This document shows positions 1 through 6,710 of a stretch of 31,670 nt of DNA, one piece after another. Below the pieces are notes generated by a model. It saw only the letters and a list, made by a program, of their open reading frames with translations. It was not told the origin of the DNA and made no database searches. The position numbers and the translations under genes are program-made. Position 1 is the first letter of the stretch, and the number at the start of each line of letters is the position of its first letter. The stretch comes from Verrucomicrobiota bacterium. Its GTDB lineage: Bacteria > Verrucomicrobiota > Verrucomicrobiia > Opitutales > Opitutaceae. The stretch spans positions 90,001-121,670 of the forward strand of contig JADKHC010000040.1 in NCBI GenBank assembly GCA_016721945.1, in the 5' to 3' direction.

Positions 1-2
1 GT

Positions 3-32
3 GAGTATGTGCTGAAGAGTTGCGCAGCCTAG
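3..32 (+). CDS. Possible C-terminal tail of elongation factor P (partial)
   Basis: The third frame from the left edge is open for nine codons and ends at TAG (30-32), reading E-Y-V-L-K-S-C-A-A. EF-P proteins end in a strand containing G-E-Y-V/I, and efp often lies just upstream of accB-accC in bacteria. The match is only two or three residues, so this is a guess from context. If wrong, bases 1-282 are simply the leader of accB. Confidence 0.2.
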   Translation, partial: EYVLKSCAA

Positions 33-175
33 CCGACAAGCGGCTGCCTATCGAGATGCATGGGATGCCTGTGAGCGGCTGCCTACGGAGGTAAAAGCCC
101 TTTGGGCTACTTATATATGGGCGTGTTTTGGTGCCTTTTTATGGGTTTTCAGGCATATTTCTTAGATTTCACCCG

Positions 176-225
176 GTTTTCCTGAAATATTCAAAGATTG
201 CATGATTTAGGAAAACATCTTTGAA
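176..225 (+). promoter_or_regulatory. Two interleaved inverted repeats in the accB leader
   Basis: Arm A (176-183, extendable to 186 with one G-U pair) is complementary to 209-216 (206-216 when extended). Arm B (190-198) is a perfect 9-base complement of 217-225. The order is A, B, A', B', so the two hairpins cannot both form as simple stems, as in attenuator-like switches. The stretch is AT-rich compared with its surroundings and lies 58 bases before the accB start. Upstream, an 11-base sequence occurs twice (40-50 and 75-85), and a short stem lies at about 96-108. No promoter hexamers convinced me. Confidence 0.35.
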
Positions 226-282
226 CGCGGGCCGTAGTTTCTCTACTAACGCCTATCAGCTCTCACTAAACCCAGGCATAAT

Positions 283-777
283 TTGGACCTAAAACAAATC
301 AAACAGATCATCGATTTGATGAAGCGCTCGGAATTGACCGAATTTGCGGTCGAGGAAGAAGGCTTTAAGCTTAAGATCCGACGTGGGGCCAATGGCCTGC
401 CGCTCGTTTCTTCAGGACGGAGCACGTCATCGCCTTTCCCGGCTATGAATGAAGATGGCTCGCAAGCGTCCACTTCAACGCCCCCTATCACAGCCATCTC
501 AAACGCTTCTGCTGCGGCAAATGTAGAGGAACCGGGTGTTATCTACATCAAATCTCCGATGGTCGGCACTTTCTACAGTGCGCCTTCTCCAGAGAGTAAG
601 GCCTTCGCCGAAAAGGGCACCAAGGTCGTGGAAAACACGGTCGTGTGCATCATCGAAGCGATGAAGATCATGAACGAAATCCAAGCCGAACTCAAAGGCA
701 CGATTATCGAAGCGCTCGTCGAGAGCGGACAACCCGTCGAATACGGCCAACGCCTATTTAAGGTCAAACAAAGCTAA
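283..777 (+). CDS. accB: Biotin carboxyl carrier protein of acetyl-CoA carboxylase
   Basis: Carries the biotin that is carboxylated by AccC and then used by the carboxyltransferase to turn acetyl-CoA into malonyl-CoA, the first committed step of fatty acid synthesis. The 164-residue protein has the usual AccB plan: an N-terminal helical region (1-35), a Ser/Thr/Ala/Pro-rich linker (about 40-85) and a C-terminal biotinyl domain (about 86-164). The biotinylation motif E-A-M-K-I-M-N places the acceptor lysine at residue 128. The start is TTG: no ATG or GTG lies in frame between the upstream TAA (247-249) and 283, and residues 1-10 (M-D-L-K-Q-I-K-Q-I-I) fit AccB N-termini. Only a weak AGG lies upstream, so translation may be modest or controlled. 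It sits 76 bases before accC. Confidence 0.96.
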   Translation: MDLKQIKQIIDLMKRSELTEFAVEEEGFKLKIRRGANGLPLVSSGRSTSSPFPAMNEDGSQASTSTPPITAISNASAAANVEEPGVIYIKSPMVGTFYSAPSPESKAFAEKGTKVVENTVVCIIEAMKIMNEIQAELKGTIIEALVESGQPVEYGQRLFKVKQS

Positions 778-853
778 GTTAATTAACCACTTACAAACAT
801 CGATTTCTTCGTTTTTATACGGAGATCGGTGGGTGTAGTGGTTTTCTTGTTTT

Positions 854-2218
854 ATGATTCAAAAGGTCCTCATCGCCAATCGCGGTGAAATCGCACTCCG
901 CATCGTTCGGGCTTGTCGTGAGCTCGGCATCAAGACGCTCGCAGTTTACTCCGAGGCGGATGTTCAATCTCTGCATGTGCAGCTTGCCGATGAGGCGATC
1001 TGTATTGGTGGTCCCAAGAGCGCAGACAGTTATCTGCGCGCCGACCGCATCATCAGCGCGGCCGAGATCGCGGATGTGGATGCGATCCATCCGGGCTACG
1101 GTTTTCTTTCGGAAAACGCGAAATTCGCCGAACAGTGCGAATCCTGTAATATTAAATTCATCGGCCCGAAGTCGAAATCCATCAAAATGATGGGCGACAA
1201 GTCGATCGCCAAAGACACGGTTAAAAAGGCCGGCGTTCCCATTGTACCCGGTAGCGATGGCCCAGTCGAAACCGAGACCGAAGCAGTCAAAACTGCCCGC
1301 AAAATCGGTTATCCGGTCATCATTAAGGCCGTCGCGGGTGGCGGTGGTCGCGGTATGCGCATCGCGCACAACGACGTTTCTTTCGCCAAGGAATACCACG
1401 TGGCGCGCAACGAAGCAGAAAAGGCTTTCGGCAACGGTGCGGTGTACATCGAAAAATATATCGAGCGGCCTCGCCACATCGAGTTCCAGATCCTCGCAGA
1501 CAGTCATGGCAAGGTGATCCACCTCGGCGAACGCGATTGCTCGATCCAGCGTCGCCATCAGAAGCTCATCGAGGAATCGCCCTCGCCTTTCCTGAACGCC
1601 GACCTGCGCAAAAAGATGGGCAAAGCTGCCGTGAAAGCCGCCGCCGCGGCCAATTACGAAAACGCTGGCACCATCGAGTTCCTCGTCGATGCGAAGGGAA
1701 ATTATTACTTTATCGAGATGAACACGCGCATTCAGGTCGAACATCCGGTGACGGAGGAATGCACGGGCATCGACTTGATCAAGCAACAGATTCATATCGC
1801 CAACGGCCAGAAACTGGAGTTCGACCAGAGCGATATTAAGTTCGAGAAGCACGCCATCGAGTGCCGAATCAACGCCGAAGACCCTGCGCGTAATTTCGCG
1901 CCATCGCCCGGCACGATCGGGCTTTATTACGCTCCTGGCGGTCACGGTGTGCGCGTGGACAGCCATGCGTACAGCGGCTACACGATCCCTTCGCACTACG
2001 ATTCGATGATCGGCAAGCTGATCTGTTTCGGCTCGACCCGCAAAGTCGCCTTGGAACGCGCCTACCGGGCGCTGAGCGAGTACCTGATTCGGGGCGTCAA
2101 GACCACGATCCCGCTGCACAAAGCGATCATGAGCGATCCGATCTTCATTTCTGGCAAAGCCACCACGGCCTACATGGAGGATTTCCTTAATCGCACGCCG
2201 ACAGATCTGTTTCTCTGA
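854..2218 (+). CDS. accC: Acetyl-CoA carboxylase, biotin carboxylase subunit
   Basis: ATP-dependent carboxylation of the biotin on AccB, using bicarbonate. The 454 residues match the usual length of about 450. The N-terminal domain begins I-Q-K-V-L-I-A-N-R-G-E-I-A; the ATP-grasp glycine loop is G-G-G-G-R-G-M; E-R-D-C-S-I-Q-R-R-H-Q-K is present; and E-M-N-T-R-I-Q-V-E-H-P carries E288, N290 and R292 at the same numbers as in E. coli AccC. The C-terminal biotin carboxylase domain is complete. ATG was chosen as start since the family's first residues follow at once. No clear Shine-Dalgarno sequence lies upstream; the 76-base gap holds complementary 7-mers (785-791 and 837-843). It probably shares a transcript with accB and ends at the terminator at 2251. 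The accA and accD subunits are not in the window. Confidence 0.98.
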   Translation: MIQKVLIANRGEIALRIVRACRELGIKTLAVYSEADVQSLHVQLADEAICIGGPKSADSYLRADRIISAAEIADVDAIHPGYGFLSENAKFAEQCESCNIKFIGPKSKSIKMMGDKSIAKDTVKKAGVPIVPGSDGPVETETEAVKTARKIGYPVIIKAVAGGGGRGMRIAHNDVSFAKEYHVARNEAEKAFGNGAVYIEKYIERPRHIEFQILADSHGKVIHLGERDCSIQRRHQKLIEESPSPFLNADLRKKMGKAAVKAAAAANYENAGTIEFLVDAKGNYYFIEMNTRIQVEHPVTEECTGIDLIKQQIHIANGQKLEFDQSDIKFEKHAIECRINAEDPARNFAPSPGTIGLYYAPGGHGVRVDSHAYSGYTIPSHYDSMIGKLICFGSTRKVALERAYRALSEYLIRGVKTTIPLHKAIMSDPIFISGKATTAYMEDFLNRTPTDLFL

Positions 2219-2250
2219 GTCACAGGAACGGACAGAAGGATAACAGAACG

Positions 2251-2278
2251 ACCCGGGCCCACATCGCCCGGGTTTTTT
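2251..2278 (+). terminator. Rho-independent terminator after accBC
   Basis: A perfect 8-bp GC-rich stem (2251-2258 with 2266-2273), a 7-base loop and a run of T at 2273-2278, 33 bases after the accC stop. Confidence 0.9.
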
Positions 2279-2347
2279 ATGAGAGAGTTTTCCGTGTCTG
2301 GTGTGCGCATGCTTGAAAAGCGCGCGTGCATAGCGCTACGTTAAGCC

Positions 2348-2800
2348 ATGGCCTTCCCCAGTGACTTCAATCCTCCGACCCGCTTGGACGACCAACCGGA
2401 ACTCGGGGACATCAAGATTAACCATGATGTTGTCGCTAGCATCGTGCGCCTGGCCGCGCTGCAAGTTCCCGGTGTAGCCGGCGTCGGCGGTGGCATGGCC
2501 GATGGCCTCAGCGAACTTTTTTCCAAGCGCGAGGCCGATAAACGCGGCGTCAAAGTAACTGAAGACGCTCACGGCGACTACGCCGTAGAACTGCGCATCG
2601 TGATCACTTACGGCACCGAGATCGGCCGAACCGCCTACGAGGTACAAATCGCCGTGCGCAAACAGGTGATTGCCATGACCGACAAAGGCGTCGCCCGAGT
2701 CGATGTGATCGTCGAAGGCGTACGCCTGCCGACCTCGGGCTCGTCCACTGGCGGCGATCGACCCGATGACCTCTGGGCCGGCATCGTAACCACCGACTAA
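2348..2800 (+). CDS. Asp23/Gls24 family protein
   Basis: A 150-residue cytoplasmic protein. Residues about 18-128 follow the Asp23/Gls24 (formerly DUF322) pattern: G-D-I-K-I-N-H-D-V-V-A-S-I-V-R-L-A-A, then V-P-G-V-A-G-V, a central beta part (Y-A-V-E-L-R-I-V-I-T-Y-G) and the closing V-D-V-I-V-E-G-V. In Firmicutes such proteins sit at the membrane through AmaP and are linked with envelope stress; in Gram-negative bacteria the role is unknown. The next gene, 9 bases downstream, encodes a membrane-anchored protein of related style, so the two probably work as a pair. The ATG start has no strong ribosome site. The position after accBC, behind a terminator, suggests separate transcription. Confidence 0.85.
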   Translation: MAFPSDFNPPTRLDDQPELGDIKINHDVVASIVRLAALQVPGVAGVGGGMADGLSELFSKREADKRGVKVTEDAHGDYAVELRIVITYGTEIGRTAYEVQIAVRKQVIAMTDKGVARVDVIVEGVRLPTSGSSTGGDRPDDLWAGIVTTD

Positions 2801-2809
2801 TCGCACGCT

Positions 2810-3223
2810 GTGTACCCAATTTTCGAATACTTCGCCAACGCGCCAGCACTTGTAATCGCTCTCTGGTCAGGCGCGGGCCTCTTGGTGGTGTTGCTGTTCC
2901 TGCGCAAGCCCCGACGCCTCCTCCTGGCGACCACCGAGGCCGGACGCCTTCAAATCTCGCGCCACGCCCTCCATCGCCTGCTGGAGGCCTGCTGCCAGCA
3001 ACTGCGCGGCGTAGTCTCTGCCCGTGCGCGGGTGGCCAAAAGCCGTGGTAAATTTAAAACCTTCCTGCGCCTAAAAGTGCGACCAGACGCCAAACTCGAT
3101 GCGATCCAAGGCTACCTTTCGCAGGAGATCGCCGATATTTATCGCCAGAACCTAGGTATCACCAACGTGGGCCCGATCGAGATCGAAGTCGTCGGCGTCA
3201 TCCCCGAGCAAAAAGAATTTTAA
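2810..3223 (+). CDS. Small membrane protein with Asp23/AmaP-like domain
   Basis: 137 residues, with a GTG start 9 bases after the Asp23 gene; no ATG is available near it. Residues about 12-32 form one hydrophobic membrane segment (A-P-A-L-V-I-A-L-W-S-G-A-G-L-L-V-V-L-L-F-L) followed by a positively charged K-P-R-R-L patch, implying a cytoplasmic C-terminal part. The soluble part (about 40-135) resembles AmaP/Asp23: T-E-A-G-R-L-Q-I-S, an amphipathic helix, a basic stretch, F-L-R-L-K-V, and I-E-I-E-V-V-G-V at the end. I infer that it anchors the preceding Asp23 protein. AmaP usually has two membrane segments, so this is a shorter relative. Confidence 0.7.
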   Translation: MYPIFEYFANAPALVIALWSGAGLLVVLLFLRKPRRLLLATTEAGRLQISRHALHRLLEACCQQLRGVVSARARVAKSRGKFKTFLRLKVRPDAKLDAIQGYLSQEIADIYRQNLGITNVGPIEIEVVGVIPEQKEF

Positions 3224-3241
3224 GCGGGAAATTCTCCCGCT
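3223..3241. terminator. Hairpin between convergent genes
   Basis: A 7-bp stem (3223-3229 with 3235-3241) with a 5-base loop lies between the stop codons of the AmaP-like gene and prmA. There is no T-run on either side, so it is at best a weak terminator. Confidence 0.35.
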
Positions 3242-3251
3242 GGCGGCGCGC

Positions 3252-4124
3252 TTAGGCCGGGCGCACGAGCATCAGATCTGCCCACTCGCCCATCAGGCGC
3301 GACTCGCAGCCCCAGCGAGGGACTAAGGCCGTGAAGGTAGCGCGTACTTTTTCGATCTCCTGAGCGAGAATACCACTCATCACCAGCGTACCGCCCGGCG
3401 CAATCGCGCCCGTGAGCTCGCCGCCAAAACGCATGAGCACGTCAGCTTGAATGTTGGCCAACATAATATCGGCCTGCCGGCCGACGAGACCGGTAACCAA
3501 ATCGCCAACTGAAAACGCGACACGGCCCACTAGATTATTCAATGCCGCGTTTTCCTCACTGACGCGCACCGCCTCCGGGTCGTTGTCAAACCCTACGACA
3601 TCGCTAAACCCGAGCTGCACCGCCGACAACGCCAGGATGCCTGAGCCGCAGCCAGCGTCGATCACGCGACCGGAAACGCCCTGGCGCTCCGCGAGCACCA
3701 CGAGACGTTCCGCGCAAAGCCGCGTGGTTTCGTGATTGCCCGTGCCGAAGGCCAGCCCTGGGTCGAGCCAGATCACGGCCTCACCCGCAGGTAGTTTGAA
3801 ATTTTGTTTTTCCCAAATCGGCACCCAATGCAAACGCCCAAAACGCGATGCCTTGAAATGCGCCTTGTAGCTGTCGCGCCAGTCCTGATCGGCCAAGGCG
3901 CGCAACTCGGGCTCAACGAGCGGTGGAGCTGGCAGCAAAGGCCGCAACTCGCTCCAAGAAGCCTGCGCCGCAGCCTCGTTTTCGAACACACCAACGATCC
4001 ACGCACGATGGATGATCACGTCTTCGAGCAAACTCCAGTTCTCCTCGCCACGCTCTAGAAGAAGCGTGTCCAGGGCTTCAACAGTTACGGGAGAGATTTC
4101 GGCTTTGTATTCGAACAGGCTCAT
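3252..4124 (-). CDS. prmA: Ribosomal protein L11 methyltransferase
   Basis: SAM-dependent methylation of ribosomal protein L11. The 290-residue protein has the PrmA signature W-L-D-P-G-L-A-F-G-T-G-N-H-E-T-T before the methyltransferase fold, then the SAM loop V-I-D-A-G-C-G-S-G-I-L-A-L-S-A and the acidic V-G-F-D-N-D-P. The catalytic-site motif L-A-N-I-Q-A-D-V-L corresponds to the family's N-I-L-A-D. I chose the ATG at 4124 (M-S-L-F-E-Y-K-A-E-I-S) because the extra 31 codons upstream are Cys/Arg-rich and unlike the family. The N-terminal substrate-recognition domain is divergent but present (about 1-90). It converges on the Asp23 pair and is divergent from the lysozyme-like gene at 4606. Confidence 0.92.
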   Translation of the reverse strand: MSLFEYKAEISPVTVEALDTLLLERGEENWSLLEDVIIHRAWIVGVFENEAAAQASWSELRPLLPAPPLVEPELRALADQDWRDSYKAHFKASRFGRLHWVPIWEKQNFKLPAGEAVIWLDPGLAFGTGNHETTRLCAERLVVLAERQGVSGRVIDAGCGSGILALSAVQLGFSDVVGFDNDPEAVRVSEENAALNNLVGRVAFSVGDLVTGLVGRQADIMLANIQADVLMRFGGELTGAIAPGGTLVMSGILAQEIEKVRATFTALVPRWGCESRLMGEWADLMLVRPA

Positions 4125-4605
4125 TTCGCAGCAGCAGATTCTTCGCTCGCCCCCGCCGCAACGCCAAATCATCAGCCGCCGCGCACTCGTCATAAATGTT
4201 GCCACAACCAACAGCATTCAAGGCGTTGGTTTTGAAATAAAGCCGACCCTAGAACATTCCCATCGGCAAAAATCAGGCCTCAAAAACCAGCTCTGCAATC
4301 AGATCTATAGGTCCGCCGAGTTGGCGCTTCGAAGATTGCTCAACAACCCCTACTTTAGGTTAAAAGGGCGAAACATCGAGTCTCGCTTATTACGTTTAAT
4401 GTTTTTAATTAACCACTTGCTAATTTATTTTACGACCCAAGCCCGCCGGTTTGTTAAAAATCAGTACAACCCGGGGGACGTGGGTGCGTTTGCAAAATTT
4501 GCCTAGTAGCAAAGGCCCAAATCACTGGACCTAGCCCGATTTTTGCTCAAACCCGGGACGCGCTTGGTCGGTGGGTCACCCCGCTGGCTCGGGGCAACAA
4601 ACGCC
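4125..4605. other. Intergenic region between prmA and the 4606 gene
   Basis: 481 bases without a convincing gene, AT-richer than its neighbours, especially 4380-4500. It must hold the promoters of the two divergent genes, but I could not identify them with confidence. Bases 4405-4418 repeat exactly a 14-mer found at 779-792 between accB and accC. A small perfect palindrome (GCAAA-A-TTTGC) is at about 4492-4502. Confidence 0.5.
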
Positions 4606-5424
4606 ATGAAAACCATACTTATTCTTCTTATTGTTGGAGCGCTCTGCGTGACAGGCCGAGCAAGCACCAACGCCATGCTGTGTGGTATCCGTACCGTCGA
4701 AACCCAGGACAAGCCCTACCCTCCCCGTGGCAAATTGGGCGAACGAGGTTCCTACCAGTTCCGTCGCAGCACGTGGCGACTGCACACAACCTCCAGTTTC
4801 GATCTCGCCGAAAACCGGGAAGTCGCAAACACCATCGCTAAGCGCCACTACGCTTGGATCGAAGCTCAGCTCAAAGCCAACGGCATCGATCCATCCCCGT
4901 ACAACGTCGCTCTGGCCTGGAATGCCGGGGTAAACGCCGTCATCCGAGGGAAAGTGCCTAACGTCGCCCACGACTACGCCGCCCGCGTCGTCAACATCGC
5001 CGGCACCGTTCCCGTGTATAAAACGCCCGCGCCCACTCCGCCCAAGCCCGCATGGCGCGCGCCGGTTTTGGTGCTGGATGAAGCCTCCTCGGCGTCAGAA
5101 AGCCCCGTCACGACGTCAGTCGCCTCGGCCACCGCTCCGGTTTCCGCTCCCGCGCAGGAAACTCCCGTTGTTTCCGCCGATTCAGCAGAAAGCAGCACTT
5201 CGATCGAAGTTCGCTTCAACTCGGACCCAATCATGCTCGCGTTTAACCGCTCCCATGCGCCTAAGCCGGCCGACGAAACGCTGCCCATCCCAATCGAAGT
5301 CGTAACCAACGCTCCTGTCGTGGCCGAAAACGTCCCGATAAGCCGTCACATGCAACTGACCGCCTTCGTCGAAAAAATGATTCCCGAGATCAGCACCATT
5401 TCGCTCCCCTCGCCCAGAGGGTAA
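4606..5424 (+). CDS. Secreted lysozyme-like (lytic transglycosylase-like) protein
   Basis: 272 residues. The ATG at 4606 gives a clean signal peptide (M-K-T-I-L-I-L-L-I-V-G-A-L-C-V-T-G-R-A). Residues about 24-130 look like a lysozyme-superfamily domain: a Glu in R-T-V-E-T-Q-D (E32) at the place of the catalytic acid, G-E-R-G-S-Y-Q-F (45-52) and Y-N-V-A-L-A-W-N-A-G (99-108), matching the G-x-x-Q-F and A-Y-N-A-G motifs of SLT-type enzymes. I infer peptidoglycan cleavage in the periplasm. The second half (about 135-272) is low-complexity Pro/Ala/Ser/Val-rich, without recognisable domains, perhaps a spacer. The upstream 21 codons of the open frame were left out because they are not signal-like. 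Function is inferred from motifs only. Confidence 0.7.
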   Translation: MKTILILLIVGALCVTGRASTNAMLCGIRTVETQDKPYPPRGKLGERGSYQFRRSTWRLHTTSSFDLAENREVANTIAKRHYAWIEAQLKANGIDPSPYNVALAWNAGVNAVIRGKVPNVAHDYAARVVNIAGTVPVYKTPAPTPPKPAWRAPVLVLDEASSASESPVTTSVASATAPVSAPAQETPVVSADSAESSTSIEVRFNSDPIMLAFNRSHAPKPADETLPIPIEVVTNAPVVAENVPISRHMQLTAFVEKMIPEISTISLPSPRG

Positions 5425-5475
5425 ACTTGAAACGATCTGAGTTTTAGGCTGGTGCGATTTTACCGCAGCCAGCCA

Positions 5476-5501
5476 CACGCCTCAGCGCAAACTGAGGCGT
5501 G
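5476..5501. terminator. Hairpin at the convergent end of purN
   Basis: A 10-bp perfect stem (5476-5485 with 5492-5501) overlaps the purN stop codon and faces the lysozyme-like gene. No T-run follows on the purN side, so termination is only possible. Confidence 0.4.
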
Positions 5502-6054
5502 CGATCACAGCAGGCAAAATCTCGTGCTCAGCCGCGTGAACCTTGGCTTCCAACGATTCCAAGGTATCAGAAGACTCAATACGCACTGCGGCTTGATCGA
5601 TAATCGGGCCTCCATCCACCTCGGCCGTGACAAAATGAACCGTACACCCCGTGTACTTCACGCCGCGACGCCAAGCCTGACCAATGCCATCCAGCCCTGG
5701 AAAACTCGGCAGCAAGCTGGGATGAAGATTGATGATCTTACCGGCAAACGCATCGATAAAACGCGGCTTCAAAATCCGCATGAAGCCCGCCAGTACCACG
5801 AGATCAGGGGTAAGCTTTGAAATTTCATCGATGTAACGCTGTTCGCCTGCCTCATCGAATTTCGTCTTGAACGGGCCCGGATCGAGGAAGGTCGCCGCCA
5901 CACCGAACTTTTTGCCATGCGCTAAAATTCCGGTTTCCGGCTTGTCGGTAAAAACCTGCACCACCCGGCCTGAGCCAAGTTGTCCGGCCGCTTGCGCACG
6001 CAGAATTGCCTCTGCGTTGCTGCCACGACCGGAACCGAGAATGACGATCTTCAT
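5482..6054 (-). CDS. purN: Phosphoribosylglycinamide formyltransferase
   Basis: Transfers a formyl group from 10-formyltetrahydrofolate to GAR in purine synthesis. The 190-residue protein has the expected N-terminal loop G-S-G-R-G-S-N, V-L-A-G-F-M-R-I-L, and the active-site set N109, H111 (I-I-N-L-H-P-S-L-L-P) and D147 (V-T-A-E-V-D-G-G-P-I-I), the counterparts of E. coli N106, H108 and D144. ATG start. It lies 31 bases after rfaE2 on the same strand and is probably the last gene of the manA-to-purN run. No other pur genes are near. Confidence 0.96.
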   Translation of the reverse strand: MKIVILGSGRGSNAEAILRAQAAGQLGSGRVVQVFTDKPETGILAHGKKFGVAATFLDPGPFKTKFDEAGEQRYIDEISKLTPDLVVLAGFMRILKPRFIDAFAGKIINLHPSLLPSFPGLDGIGQAWRRGVKYTGCTVHFVTAEVDGGPIIDQAAVRIESSDTLESLEAKVHAAEHEILPAVIARLSLR

Positions 6055-6085
6055 CGAATGATAATTGAGGGCTTTTTCGCGCGGC

Positions 6086-6589
6086 TCAGACCTCGCCGGC
6101 GGCTTTGATTTTGGCGATCAAGTTCGTCGTGCTGAAGCCGGGGAGAAAAGGCAGAAACACGATCTTGGCGCCAACCTGTTCAAGCGCGCGTCGTTCGTCA
6201 GGGTCGAGTTTCTCCAGCGTGTAATCGCCAGCCTTGCAGTAGACGTCGGGCTTAAGCGCCAGGATTTCGGCCGTAAGCCGCTTGTTCTGGAAAACTACAA
6301 TGCCATCGACAAACCACGTCGCAGCGAGAGCGTACGCGCGGTTTTCCTCGGCCTGCACGGGACGCAACGGCCCTTTAAGCTGGCGCACGCTGGCATCGCC
6401 ATTGAGCGCGATAAAGAGTGCGTCACCATAACCACGGGCCTTCTCTAAATAATAGAGATGCCCCGTGTGCAGCAGATCGAAAACGCCATTGGTCAGCACC
6501 ACGCGTTTACCGCTAGCGCGTAGTTGTTCACGAGCGGCCACTGCGGCATCCAGCGAGGAGTAAAGCTTGGGATTTGGCAGAGCGGTCAT
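6086..6589 (-). CDS. rfaE2: D-glycero-beta-D-manno-heptose 1-phosphate adenylyltransferase
   Basis: Makes ADP-heptose for the lipopolysaccharide core by adenylating heptose 1-phosphate. The 167-residue protein is a standalone nucleotidyltransferase, equal to the C-terminal domain of the bifunctional E. coli HldE (RfaE). Signature features are V-L-T-N-G-V-F-D-L-L-H-T-G-H (nucleotide-binding H41-x-G-H44), L-N-G-D-A-S-V-R-Q-L-K-G, P-D-V-Y-C-K-A-G-D-Y-T and the terminal F-S-T-T-N-L-I. The kinase half (hldE1) is not adjacent, so the two activities are on separate proteins here. The gene points to an LPS-bearing Gram-negative cell. It lies 121 bases after dnaJ, across an inverted repeat. Confidence 0.93.
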   Translation of the reverse strand: MTALPNPKLYSSLDAAVAAREQLRASGKRVVLTNGVFDLLHTGHLYYLEKARGYGDALFIALNGDASVRQLKGPLRPVQAEENRAYALAATWFVDGIVVFQNKRLTAEILALKPDVYCKAGDYTLEKLDPDERRALEQVGAKIVFLPFLPGFSTTNLIAKIKAAGEV

Positions 6590-6613
6590 TGTGGAGTTAA
6601 TCTGGAACTCAGG

Positions 6614-6694
6614 AACGCAGGAAAAGGAAGCCTATAAAACCAACAAACATCGTTAAGCTCAACCGAGCGTTTATTTTTCCAACTTTCCTGCGTT
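6614..6694. repeat. Inverted repeat between dnaJ and rfaE2
   Basis: Perfect 11-base arms (6614-6624 and 6684-6694) separated by 59 bases. A smaller GCTC/GAGC stem lies inside. It may be a processing site or a weak terminator; there is no T-run typical of an intrinsic terminator. Confidence 0.4.
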
Positions 6695-6710
6695 TCAGAA
6701 TATCATTTTC

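Noticed and set aside
176..225. H-type pseudoknot formed by the interleaved arms
   Set aside because: Zero bases join the second arm of stem A to the second arm of stem B and only 3-6 bases join the first arms, so 8-11 bp and 9 bp stems cannot coexist; alternative hairpins are more likely.
815..2119. 434-residue minus-strand open frame opposite accC
   Set aside because: Mirror of a highly conserved biotin carboxylase gene; its Arg/Asp/Phe/Val-rich composition is typical of antisense frames in GC-rich genes.
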